Assembly (NCBI GenBank): GCA_027563935.2
Contig: CM050446.2
Span: forward strand, 110,340,499-110,404,498
From: Costus lasius
Taxonomy: Eukaryota; Streptophyta; Magnoliopsida; Zingiberales; Costaceae
Length of the DNA: 64,000 bases
Direction: 5' to 3'
The position numbers and the translations under genes were made by a program. Shown here one piece after another: positions 46,047 through 57,334 of the stretch; position 1 is the stretch's first letter, and the number at the start of each line of letters is the position of its first letter. A model generated the notes under the pieces. The model did not search any database. It had not been told where the DNA came from and was given only the letters and a program-made list of their open reading frames with translations.

Positions 46047-46470
46047 AAAGGTCACCAAATGTCCCAAATGCAGTGCCTCAGACCACGGACCCCTCCCCGT
46101 TTATAGGAAGAACTTCTCGCCCTTCTCATACACATCAAGTATCCCATTGAAATCCCTATCGACAATCAACATTATCCAATTTTTGTTTTTGCCAACGGCA
46201 GCAAGAACAAAAAAGTCATAAGAGACCAGAAATATAGAGGTCAAAAAGAGCAGGCCTATGAGCAAAGAAGACGCCGCGGCAGAGGAAGACATGGGCATGG
46301 CGTCCAATAAGCTTCTCGACGCGCCTCACGAGTGATTCATCGAGCCGCTAGCACCTGAACTGCTTGGTCAGGTTGTCGTAGTCGATCTTTCCCCGTCCCT
46401 TGCTGTCACCTCCCATGGGTTCACCACCTACTCCGCGTTGCTGCCTTTCACTGGCTCTCCTGCCGCCCTA
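46047..46470 (-). pseudogene. TrpRS exon 1-2 fragment, main array unit 3
   Basis: The start codon is changed (CCTAAG where others have CATGAG, at 46467-46472), and the G run is short by one near 46393. Confidence 0.85.
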
Positions 46471-46755
46471 AGTGAAATCCAAGGGGAACGCAGACAGAGA
46501 CCGCGTGTCCGCGAAGAGGGTTTTGGCGTGCGCCGAGAGAGCCGTTTTGCTTAGACCGGTTCGTTCTGGGAAATTATGGACTTGTCTTGGCTTACCAAGT
46601 AGGCCATTTGGTGCCCTTCATGTTTACCAAGTACATGGGGAGGGGTCCGTCGTTTGTAACGATGAAACATCAAGCGTGAAAGGGGAACAGTTGGCTAGAA
46701 TATCAAGTAAATAGAGTAAGTATGACCCGAATACTAAAAATCATCATTACGAAAG

Positions 46756-47175
46756 GGCACCAATTGTCCCAAATGCAGCGTCTCGGACGACAGACCCCTC
46801 CCCGTGTACAGAAAGAACTTCTCGCCCTTCTCATACACATCAAGTATCTCATTAAAATCTATATCGACAACCAAACAATATCCAAATGTTCTTCTTGCCA
46901 ACGGTAGCAAGAAAAAATAGTCATAAGAGATGAGAAATATAGAGGTAAAAAAGAGCAGGTCTATGAGCAAAGAAGATGTCGCGGCAGACAAAGACATGGA
47001 CAGGGTGTCCAGTAAGCTTCTCGATGCACCTCACGAGTGATTCTTCGAGCCGCTAGCACCCGAACTACTTGATCAGCTTGTCGTAGTCGATCTTTCCCCC
47101 GTCCTTTGTTGTCACCTCCAACGGGTTCACCACCTGCTCCGTGTTACCGCATTTCACCAGCTCTCGCGCCGCCAT
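46756..47175 (-). pseudogene. TrpRS exon 1-2 fragment, main array unit 4
   Basis: ATG at 47175 and a full-length G run, but NPWEV reads NPLEV and TAG replaces Gln after LI (near 47064). Intron 1 begins AC. The solo LTR at 47463 lies in the next spacer. Confidence 0.85.
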
Positions 47176-47462
47176 GAGTGAAATCCAAGGGGAAGGCAGA
47201 CAGAGACCACGCATCCACGATGAGGGTTTTGGTGTGCACGGAGAAAGCCATTTCGCTTAGATTGGTTTGTTCTGGAAAATTACGGACTTGTCATGGTTTA
47301 CCAAGTAGGCCATTTGGTGTCCTTCATGTTTATCAAGTAGGTCATTTGGTGCCCTTCATGTTTACCAAGTACATGGGGAGAGGTTCGTCGTCTGTAACGA
47401 AGAAACATAAGGCGTGAAGGGGGAACAGATTGGCTAGAATATTAAGTAACTAGAGTAAGTAT

Positions 47463-49195
47463 TGTTGGAAATACCCGGACCTCATAAAAACTGAGCGGAA
47501 GCGGAGGTTCGAAACAGAATTCCAGAAACATCAGGACCCCTTACGAGAGAAAACCGAAGGATGTGAAGAGCAGTACCTTATCAAACAATTCTAGGAGCTG
47601 TCGATGATGAAGACGCGCAAGTACCCATCCTCTGCAATCGCGCACACACGGACTCCTTGAGATCTCTCCAACCTCCACGCGTGGTACTAGCCTCGGGAGG
47701 TGAGATCCATGCCTCTCGATCTTCTCAACTTGCGCCAAAGCCAAGGAGAATAGGGAGCGTTGGCAACAAGGAGTGGGTAGCACTACCACTTGTCCCAACC
47801 CTTGATGCAGAAAAACTTTTATTATTGTCATCACCTCCAAGAACCTCACACCAAGGAGCAGAGGGGAGGCAACAACTAGAGACAAGAGAAGAGTCTGGTG
47901 CAAAAATCTCTCAGGTGGGCCTCTCTATTTATAATAGCAGAGCCAGATACACTTTGAAGATTTTTTCCATGTGGGATAATATACATGCGCCTATTCACAA
48001 TTAACCAGATCAGCATCACGGGTTCGAATTCTCGCAGACGCTTATTAATTGTAAATTGCGCCCAAGCCTACTAATTAGCCAAGAGAAAAATTCTCTTGCC
48101 AATTAATAATTTTATTTTATTCATGTGACTAAAGTGCCAAGTCCATACTTGCACCAAGACCCTTGTTTGACTCATTTTGACAACATAGGTCAACAGAGGT
48201 CAAATGTGGTCCACTAGAGTCATCTAGTGTTCAAACATGAACTAAAATAAAATATCATCTCCTCTGTAAAAGTCTCAATGCATCAATTCCCCAAAAATAT
48301 TCGAATCACACAATGATTCGATCAGAGGCTAAACGATCAATATGAGAACTCGAGTGTCTAGGTGTGCGACCCTGTAGGTTATTCAAACGTTGGCAGTGAT
48401 GACTAAATCATCACAAGCAATGAGTAGCACCTAGCAGTACATCATTGCTACCTAAGTCATCAGAATGGTGTCATCATCGATATCCTCTAAAACTGTGACA
48501 AAGTACAAGTACAGTTTTGTCCTTTTGCCAACTGATGTCCAAATTGGGCAAGTGTGTCACACTTGTTAATCCCAATATTATGGCATGACTAAATTAGGTT
48601 CTCACCTAGGTATGGTCATACACTTTCAGTCATCCATATAGGGGCGCCGTGGACAATCAAGCTTCCCTACAAGGAAGGGGCAAATCCTCTATTGGCACAT
48701 TGAATCCCTCATATAGCTCATGATACACCCAATGACAATCGTTATGACTTTCCTTTTACAGTGAAGCGTTAGGTTACATCAAAGAGTCCCACTTACCATA
48801 TAGAGATACTAATGCCCTCAAGTTTAGGACAAGTGCAACTCTGTCACTGTGATATTCATCTCGTGACACCGAGATGAATTCTCACGGCGGGTCGATCCAG
48901 TATATCTCCCTTGATATACCCATATGCCTGTGTTAGCAACCCGTGCTCAACCTGCGCATATACCAGTCTCAAGTGAATCATAGTTGTCTCATATCCACTA
49001 TGATTCTCGACTAGGGATAAACACAGAGACTAGATAAAATCTATCTCTTAGGGACATTGTAAACGCAAATGTACATATGCACAGATGTACAAAGTTGCAT
49101 AACAACGACAATGTCAGGATAACTCATCTAGCAACTAGATGTGATACACATATCCCAATGGACCATCATGAGGTCCTAGGGCATAAACACTAACA
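47463..49195 (-). mobile_element. Solo LTR, TSD AGTAT
   Basis: This 1733-bp element has plus-strand ends TGTTGGAAAT and CACTAACA and perfect AGTAT duplications (47458-47462 and 49196-49200). It sits in the intron 2 part of an array unit. On the minus strand it starts TGTTAGTGTTTATGCCC and has a TATA box (TATAAATAGAGAGG, near 47920-47934), so it lies in minus orientation. There is no coding region or second LTR. Superfamily unknown, with copia-like style at the start. Confidence 0.88.
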
Positions 49196-49282
49196 AGTAT
49201 CACCCGAATACTAAAAGTCATCATAAACATAAATTTAACGAAAGGAAAGTAACTGCTCCAATCGCCTACTTGGTAAACATTA

Positions 49283-49703
49283 AAGACACCAAATGTCCCA
49301 AATGCAGCACCTTAGATGACGGACCCCTCCCCGTGTACAAGAAGAACTTCTTGCCCTTCTCATACACATCAAGTATCTCATTGAAATCCCTATCGACAAC
49401 CAAACAGTATCTAATTTTTTTTTTTGCCAACAGCAGCAAGAAAAAAAGTCATAAGAGATATGAAATATAGAGGTCAAAAAGAGCAGGCCTATTAGCAAAG
49501 AAGACGCCATGGTGGAGGAAGACATGGGCAAGGCGTCCAATAAGCTTCTCGACATGCCTCACCAGTGATTCATCGAGCCGCTAGCACCTGAACTACTCGA
49601 CCAGCTTGTCGTAGTTGATCTTTGCCCCGTCCTTTGTTGTCCCCTCCCACGGGTTCACCACCTGCTCCGCGTTGCCACCTTTCTCTGGCTCTCCCGCTGC
49701 CAT
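49283..49703 (-). pseudogene. TrpRS exon 1-2 fragment, main array unit 5
   Basis: ATG at 49703. TAG replaces Gln (near 49594). The G run region reads GACGGGGCAAAG, which is in frame but changes Gly to Ala. Confidence 0.85.
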
Positions 49704-50061
49704 GACTGAAATCCAAGGGGAAGGTAGACATAGACCGCGCGTCCACAACGAGGGTTTTGGTGTGCGCCGAGAAAGCCGTTTTGCTTAGACTGGTTCATTC
49801 TGGGAAATTACGGACTTGTCATGGCTTACCATGTAGGCCATTATATGCCCTTCATGTTTACCAAGTTGGCCATTTGGTGCCTTTCATGTTTACCAAGTAT
49901 ACGGGGAGGGGTCCATCGTCTAACGAAGAAACGTCAAGCGTGATGGGGGAACAAATTGGCTAGAATATCAAATAACTAGAGTAAGTATCACCCAAATACT
50001 AAAAGTCATCATAAAACTGAATTTAACGAAGGAAAGTAACTGCTCCAATGGCCTACTTGGT

Positions 50062-50481
50062 AAACATGAAGGGCACCAAATGTCTCAAATGCAGCGCCTC
50101 AGATGACGAACCCCTCCCCATGTACAGGAAGAATTTCTTGCCCTTCTCATACACATCAAGTAACTCATTGAAATCTCTATTGACAACTAAACAATATCCA
50201 AATTTTCTTCTTGCCGACGGCAGCAAGAAAAAATAGTCATAAGAGACAAGAAATATAGAGGTCAAAAAGAGCAGGCCTATGAGCAAAGAAGATGTCGCTG
50301 CAGACAAAGACATGGGCAGGGCGTCCAGTAAGCTTCTCGATGAGCCTCATGAGTGATTCATCGAGCTGCTGGCACCCGAACTATTCGATCAGCTTATCAT
50401 AGTCGATCTTTCCCTCGTCCTTTGTTGTCGCCACCCACGGGTTCACCACCTGCTTTGCGTTGCTACCTTTCACTAGCTCTC
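50062..50481 (-). pseudogene. TrpRS exon 1-2 fragment, main array unit 6, split by a solo LTR
   Basis: Exon 2, intron 1 and most of exon 1. TAG replaces Gln (plus strand CTATTCGATC near 50391). The first codons and ATG lie beyond the solo LTR at 52182-52191. Confidence 0.85.
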
Positions 50482-52176
50482 TGATGTCTCGTATTCTTAT
50501 AGTCTTTTTGACTTATATTTCCTAGCGAATCGAGACTTATTATCATGCTTTTACATCTCTTTCCAGCTTATTTTAGTAACTTTCTTCAGAAGCTTCACTA
50601 CTTGTTATGTTTGTTGAATACATGATAATTCACTTACTTTTGGAGCTAATTGAAAGTATATTTACATTTCTGAGTGAATCAAGAACCTTGACAAGAAGTT
50701 TAGCTTCAAACGGGATTAATTTTGAGAATTACGACTGAGGCCATAATCTACATCTTGACCGTAATTCTCTAATTGGCTACATAATGGATCCATTTTCACA
50801 CAAGCAAAGTCATATTTCAAAGACGTGCCCATAACTTTCTCGAGGACAACCTTTCGGATGAAGACGAATTGGACTTCTACATCAACGTCATGGGCATGGC
50901 CATAATCTGCCTCACGGTCATAATCTACCTCACGATCGTAATCTGCCTTGTCGATAGTAATCTTGTAGCCGCCGAAATTTATTACGGGCCGCACCGCTTT
51001 AAATGCTCATAACTCCTTCGTTTTAACTCCGTTTTGGACGTTTTTGGAGTTGATATGGGGGTTACAAGGGTTAATGAGGTTACAATTAATGCATAACCAT
51101 TATATTATGGTTACAAACATAATGGCCCATTATACCCGTAATTATGGAGTTGCCTTCATTGAATAGGCCATAACTCCCTCATTAAGGCTCCGATTTTAAT
51201 GATCTTGGTATCAAAACGTAGATAATTAAATTCTCCATCAAAGAATGCGTTCAGAAATGGGTTTGGATTCTATTTAAAGGTCGAAATCTGGCTTGGAAGG
51301 ATGGATGGGTCTTGGCTTGGTGTGAAGTTCTTAGAGAAAGTTTGGGAGAAGAAGCTCTCTTGTGTATCCATTCCAAAAGGCTTGGAGGAAGAAGATTTCA
51401 AGCCTTTTAGAAGAGTTTGTAGTTTTTTATCTTTAAGTTTTTCTTATATTTTGTTCTTCTTCTAGAGTTTTGTACTTAAACGACGCTATGATAGCGTAAT
51501 CCTTTTGTCGGAACTAAGGGTGTAATCTCATTGTTTGTATCTTTTGTTTGAACCTATAATTTCATAGAAAGAATAAATTTGACCTTGTGTTTATTCGTTC
51601 TATGCCGTTTTATCGCTAGAATTACCTTGATCACGTAATTTCTTTCCTCAGGCATCGCAAGAAGGACCGAAAGGTGAATTGCGACGCTAGATCTGCTAGT
51701 TCGGACATACTCTAAGCTGTCAAGAAATAGGGTGGGATTGTATGAGGAATTTTATAGTATCTCTGATCCCAATGGGTCAATTTAGGCACGGTGAGCCACG
51801 AAAGTAGGACATCGGTCTAGATTGACACCGGATTATGCCGTCGAAAGAAGGTAATCTGTACCTTTAGATACTTCCTTGAGTGCTTTTAGAATTGCCTTGT
51901 TATGATTTTAACTCATTCGAATTTAAGATCCATCAACGAGATGAACCCAAAGTTCCGATATCTCTAGCCCAGTTTTTACACCAAAAACTTTCTCTTGCTT
52001 GACTCGGTTTGCTTACTTTGTTCTTCGCAATTTCGAATCATTCGATTGATTGTCTAGCTATTGATTCACAATTACTTAGTACTTGATCACTGTCCCTGTG
52101 GGATCGACATCTAAAGTACTGCCACGACGAAACCGTCACGCTTGCGGTTAGTTGTGCATTGGTAAAGCACACATCA
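50482..52176 (+). mobile_element. Solo LTR, TSD CTCTC
   Basis: This 1695-bp element has ends TGATGTCTCG and GCACACATCA (TGATG/CATCA) and perfect CTCTC duplications (50477-50481 and 52177-52181), inserted near the start codon in exon 1 of an array unit. The tail CCCTGTGGGATCGACAT followed by GTTGTGCATTGG is typical of the 3' end of some plant gypsy LTRs and sets the plus orientation. No PBS or coding region follows. The short frame at 50716-50994 is LTR sequence. Confidence 0.88.
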
Positions 52177-52552
52177 CTCTCCCGCCGCCATGAGTGAAAT
52201 CCAAGGGGAAGGTAGACAGAGACCATGCGTCCACGACGAGGGTTTTGGTGTGCACTGAAAGAGCCATTTCGCTTAGACCGATTTGTTCTGGAAAATTACG
52301 GGCTTGTCTTGGCTTACCAAGTAGGCCATTTGGTGCCCTTTCTGTTTACCAAGTAGGCCATTTGGTGCCCTTCATGTTTACCAAGTACACGGGGAGGGGT
52401 CCGTCGTTTGTAATGAAGAAACGTCAGGCGTGAAGGGGGAACATATTGGCTAGAATATCAAGTAACTAGAGTAAGTATCACCCGAATACTAAAAGTCATG
52501 ATAAACATACATTTAATGAAAGGAAAGTAATTGCTCCAATGGCCTACTTGGT

Positions 52553-52977
52553 AAACATTAAAGGCACCAAATGTCCCAAATGCAGTACCTCAAACAACGG
52601 ACCCCTCTTACAGGACGAACTTCTCGCCCTTCTCATACACATCAAGTATCTCATTGAAATCCCTATCGACAACCAAATAGTATCCAAATTTTCTTTTTGC
52701 CAACAACAGCAAGAAAAAAAAGTCATAAGAGACATGAAATATAGAGGTCAAAAAGAGCAGGCTTATTAGCAAAGAAGATGCCGTTGTGGAGAAAGACATG
52801 GGCAGGGCATCCAATAAGCTTCTTGACATGCCTCACGAGTGATTCATTGAGCCGCTAGCACCCGAACTACTCGATCAGCTTCTCATAGTCGATCTTTCCC
52901 CCATCCTTTGTTTTCCCCTCCCACGGGTTCACCACCAGCTCCACGTTGCCGCCTTTCACCTGCTCTCCTGTCGCCAT
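52553..52977 (-). pseudogene. TrpRS exon 1-2 fragment, main array unit 7
   Basis: ATG at 52977 and a full G run, but TAG replaces Gln (near 52867). Exon 2 lacks about 11 bases around 52610 (GGACCCCTCTTACAGG), which removes part of the TGRG motif. Confidence 0.85.
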
Positions 52978-53346
52978 GATTGAAATCCAAGGGGAAGGTA
53001 GACAGAGACTACGCGTCCGCGATGAGGGTATTGGCGTGCACCGAGAGAGCCGTTTTGCTTAAACTGATTCATTCTGGGAAATTACGGACTTGTCGTGGCT
53101 TACCATGTAGGCCATGTAGGCCATTATGTGCCCTTCATGTTTACCAAGTAGGCTATTTGGTGCCCTTCATGTTTACTAAGTATACGGGGAGGCATCCGTC
53201 GTCTGTAACAAAGAAACATCAAGCGTGAAGGGGGAACAAATTGGCTAGAATATCAAGTAACTAGAGTAAATATCACCTGAATACTAAAAGTCATCATAAA
53301 AATGAATTTAATGAAAGAAAAGTAACTGCTCCAATGGCCTACTTGG

Positions 53347-53777
53347 TAAACATGAAGGGCACCAAATGTCCCGAATGCAGCACCTCAGACAACGGACCCC
53401 TCCTCATGTACAGGAAGAACTTCTCGCCCTTCTCATATGCATCAAGTATCTCATTGAAATCCCAATCGACAACCAAACAATATCTAGATTTTCTTCTTGC
53501 CAACGACAGCAAGAAAAAATAGTCATAAGAGACGAGACATATCGAGGTCAAAAAGAGCAAGCCTATGAGCAAAGAAGATATCACGGCAGACAAAGACATG
53601 GGCAGGGCGTCCAGTAAGCTTCTCGAAGCACCTCACGAGTGATTCATCGAGCCGCTGGCACCCAAACTACTCGATTAGCTTGTCGTAGCCAATCTTTCCC
53701 CCGTCCTTTGCTGTCACCTCCCACGGGTTCACCACCTGCTCCGCGTTGCCGCCTTTCACTAGCTCTCCCGCCGTTAT
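53347..53777 (-). pseudogene. TrpRS exon 1-2 fragment, main array unit 8
   Basis: The start codon is ATA (plus strand TAT at 53775-53777). TAG replaces Gln (near 53669). It is the outermost unit, and its 5' flank ends at about 53895. Confidence 0.85.
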
Positions 53778-53895
53778 GAGTGAAATCCAAGGGGAAGACA
53801 GACAGAGACCATGCTTCCATGACGAGGGTTTTGGTGTGCCCTGAGAGAGCCGTTTCGCTTAGACCGATTTGTTCTAGGACATTACAGACTTGTCT

Positions 53896-54300
53896 ATGAA
53901 CATTACCATGTAGACCCCGTCTACTGTTATATGATATTATTCAGCATAAAATAAATAATTCAAGTAAAAAATATACAATCTAAAAATAATCATATAATTT
54001 GAATTACATATATAGTTTGTCTTCACTTGAGGGGCTTTAGGACTATTACACTTGTAATTACGGCAAAAATTCTAGGATGATAATCTTGATAATAATTAGT
54101 AAACTTTTTTTTTTCAATTTCAGCTGTTATCTTCTTAGAAAAATATGATTATGTATTATTTTTTTTAAAAATGAATAATTAGATAATCCAAGCACGTGCT
54201 GTGTAAACTATTACATATGTAGTTTGTCTTCTTTGATCATAGTAAACGCTTGATAATAATCAGAAATATGGAGTTGACTTGTGCTGAATGTTTCCTTTAC
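53896..54300. other. Junction between TrpRS array and ADH pseudogene, no gene seen
   Basis: AT-rich DNA. Its right end begins as the intron after ADH exon 9 (minus strand GTAAAGG). Exon 10 of ADH is not found here, so the array probably arrived with loss of the ADH 3' end. Confidence 0.45.
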
Positions 54301-54407
54301 CTTGTTCATGTATTTCTCAACCACTGCAGGAATATCTGACCGAGTCTTGTAATTGCCATAAAAGGTTCCTCTGAGAGTCCTCTCATTCAGGAAGTTCATA
54401 GGATGAG

Positions 54408-54428
54408 TTTTTTTTTTTTTTTTTTTTT
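54408..54428. repeat. Bare poly(T) insertion flanked by AGGATGAG duplication
   Basis: A run of 21 T lies between AGGATGAG (54400-54407) and AGGATGAG (54429-54436) within ADH exon 9. Removing one duplicate and the run restores the reading THP-MNFL expected of ADH. This looks like target-primed insertion of only a poly(A) tail. Confidence 0.8.
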
Positions 54429-54727
54429 AGGATGAGTGTTGGGCACCCCAACAAGCACAGCAACGCCCCAACCCTGTGTTTTCAACGTCATATTTTACTA
54501 CCATTACTAACAGTGATGAAGAGCACAGTCAAATGATGAGGCAGGAAAGTACATCATGAACGCATTCAAATGCGGATATCATGGCTCTGACATTTCCAGT
54601 GCACTCGATGCTGCGGTCAACACCACCGTTCGTCATCTCAGCGATCACCTGAAAAGGATTCAATTCAGCTTCTGCAAATACACAAACGAGGGATTTTCAC
54701 ACGCATGGATCATACTTTCAAGCTTCA

Positions 54728-54868
<141 letters not shown>

Positions 54869-54987
54869 CTATTGAAAAAAGAAACGTCTTCACATGATGC
54901 AGTGACACTGAATAATTCTCACCTAGCTCAATTCTACTAGCGTTGAGATTCACACCAATAATTCTTGATGCCTGATGCCCTTGCCCC

Positions 54988-55480
54988 GGAAAATTTTTTT
55001 GAGAGAAGACCCCCCGACGATCGCATAAGGGTACAGCATCTTTTAAGCACGCATCTCAAAGCATACTTGTTATACCATATTTTATGATTTATACGATATA
55101 ATTTTATACGATAATGTATTAATGTTATACAGTAATAGTGTTATATAATAATATATATGTGTTATACGATAATGTATTGATATTATATGATAATACATAT
55201 ATGTTATACGATATTTTAATTATACAGATTATACTATAATACAAGTGTGTTATACCATATTTATACATATTATACTATAATATATACAGATTATATGATA
55301 AATATGGTATAACACACTTGTATTATAGTATAATCTGTATAATTAAAATATCATATAACATATATGTATTATCATATAAAACTGTTATCGTATAAAATGC
55401 GATAGTATAAATCATAACATTATAGTATAAAATATGTTTCTAGATTCGCCCTCTGTGATCGGGGGTCACAAAAATTTTTT
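54988..55480. mobile_element. Foldback MITE in ADH exon 6
   Basis: This 493-bp insert lies between two copies of CCCTTGCCCC (54978-54987 and 55481-55490). Ends are imperfect inverted repeats (GGAAAATTTTTTTG with CCCCCCGACGATC, against the complement AAAAAATTTTTGTGA with CCCCCGATC). The interior is an AT-rich palindrome around 55275-55290 (arms include TTATACCATATTTAT and ATAAATATGGTATAA). A TSD of 8 to 10 bp points to a Mutator-like or hAT-like non-autonomous element. There is no coding sequence. Confidence 0.85.
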
Positions 55481-56440
55481 CCCTTGCCCCTTCAGCAGCC
55501 TAATTGTGCAGGAAAATGACATTTTAGAGTAGGTATGCAGACAATTGTACTAGAGGAAGCAGACTCACCGCAAGGCCTACAGCTCCAAGGCCAAATACAG
55601 CTACTGTTGCCCCTTTTGGGGGCTTTGCAACGTTGACGGTAGCACCATAACCTATGAGAAATGAACAATGTGACCATCTCAATTTCAATGTGACGTCAAC
55701 AATGAAGATTATACGAGTGTTCAACAGCAGTACCTGTGGATATGCCACAGCTGATGATGCAAACTTTATCGAGCGGAGCCGCGGGGTTGATATTGGCGAC
55801 GCAGCCAACGTGGACGACGGTGTACTCGCTTAAGGTAGAGGTTCCTACGAAATGGTAGATGGGCTTTCCATCTTTGGAGAAACTCGTTTGCCCATCAGTT
55901 AACATCACTCCTCTGTCCGTGTTTATCCTGAGGAGATCGCACATGTTGCTGTCCGGGGACTTGCAGTGGGCACATTGCTTGCATTCTCCGGTGAAAACAG
56001 GAAGAACATGGTCTCCTGGAGCAAGGCCAGTAACACCTTCCCCCACGCTCTCCACAACTCTAAGAACACCAACAACAATGAGATGTAAAGGGTATTGGAG
56101 CGAAGAAAATTTACAATTATATGTACAAGAAGCCATAGAATTTTAGGGCAATTCAGAACCCAGGACAAAGCCATTGGCTCACTGGTTGATAAGAAAAACT
56201 ACAGATCTATTCTACGTTAACATTAAGTTATCAATCTAAGAAAAAAAACCTCTTTAACATGACCTAATCTATCAATTGAATTAGGGCAAGAAATTGAATA
56301 CCCTCCTGCTTCATGACCAAATATGCGAGGAAAGAGAGGAGTCTGGCCCTGCAAAACATAGAAAACATGCTCGTAATCCTTCCACATAATCCAAAGCGAT
56401 ATAGAGAAGACCTAGATCTGGAGGATTTATCAAGAAACTA

Positions 56441-56770
<330 letters not shown>

Positions 56771-56937
56771 TCAGAAAAATGAAATTCGAGTAGAAATAAG
56801 CATCGCAAAGTTTGAAAAATCAAGGTGAAGAGGAAGATTCTGCCTGCATCTTTTCTTTCTTTAAAAAAAAATAGAATTCGGCTTCTATGAACAAACTAAC
56901 CTCTGCATTTGATGACCTGACCGACCGTGCTCGACAT

Positions 56938-57169
56938 ATTTTCAGTCAATTTTCTTTCGATCTTCTCCGACTCTGAGAATTCCTCCAAACTAATATGCAT
57001 ATCGACCGCTTCTACTAAACAAACACTATTCTGCAAGCAGCATATGATCTCAGAAATTTCACAATTGCAACTCAACTACTTTATTCATTCAGGTGATTAG
57101 TTCTCCCAAATAGTTCATAAACAATGGAAGTAAAAGAAGCAAACTGCTCCTCTCTTCATCTGCTGTCAT
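56938..57169. other. Short intergenic or ADH promoter DNA
   Basis: ADH upstream region. The nearest feature is the end of the SCPL remnant on the same strand, only 233 bases away. No TATA box could be assigned with confidence. Confidence 0.3.
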
Positions 57170-57334
57170 CTAATCAATCGGAGGGTATGTAGAATTTGGA
57201 AGCCTTTGCCCGTTGACAAATGAGGTGAAGAGGGCAAGGGCTCTGCCTGGCTGCGCATACGGAACCATGTGAGCTGCACCTCTCACTGTAGCAAAAGTCA
57301 AAAGGTTGCCGTACTCCGTCACCCAGCCGCCCAC
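57170..57334 (-). pseudogene. Serine carboxypeptidase-like (SCPL), last exon
   Basis: Minus strand 55 codons including a stop: it starts [14 protein letters not shown], continues [11 protein letters not shown], with the catalytic His, and ends [14 protein letters not shown] enzymes are secreted or vacuolar alpha/beta-hydrolases that cleave C-terminal residues or act as acyltransferases. The exon itself is intact with an acceptor-like AG before it. It belongs with the exon remnant at 58474-58564, but the piece between them with the catalytic Asp was not found. The Ser and oxyanion regions are also absent from the window. Confidence 0.8.

Larger units (their letters stand above)
44700..53895 (-). 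repeat. Main tandem array of TrpRS 5' fragments, 8 units
   Basis: Units of about 705-795 bp follow head to tail after subtracting two inserted LTRs: exon 2 begins near 45297, 46047, 46756, 49283, 50062, 52553 and 53347, preceded by an exon 1-only unit at 44700. Each unit has, left to right, intron 2 start, exon 2, intron 1, exon 1, 5' flank, one to two 32-bp repeats and a 22-bp inverted piece of exon 2 (ACACGGGGAGGGGTCCGTCG). Identity among units is high by eye, with shared substitutions. The array ends at 53895 in the 5' flank. Confidence 0.92.

Noticed and set aside
45204..47417. Short plus-strand frames starting MKSKGKADRDR or MKSKGNADRDR
   Set aside because: They recur in every unit because they read the antisense of the TrpRS 5' flank; they are frame shadows, not a gene family.
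50716..50994. Frame with DYDREVDYDREADYGHAHDVDVEV repeats
   Set aside because: Low-complexity repeat inside the CTCTC solo LTR.
8648..53777. TrpRS fragments considered as processed (retro) copies or Helitron/Pack-MULE captures
   Set aside because: Introns 1 and 2 are retained, so they are not processed copies. No shared terminal repeats, TC...CTRR ends or target duplications were seen around the units. Capture by an unknown element cannot be fully excluded.
44700..53895. Array considered as a CRISPR-like or satellite repeat
   Set aside because: Units are 0.7-0.8 kb and contain recognisable exons and an intron of TrpRS; they are gene fragments and not a CRISPR or a simple satellite.
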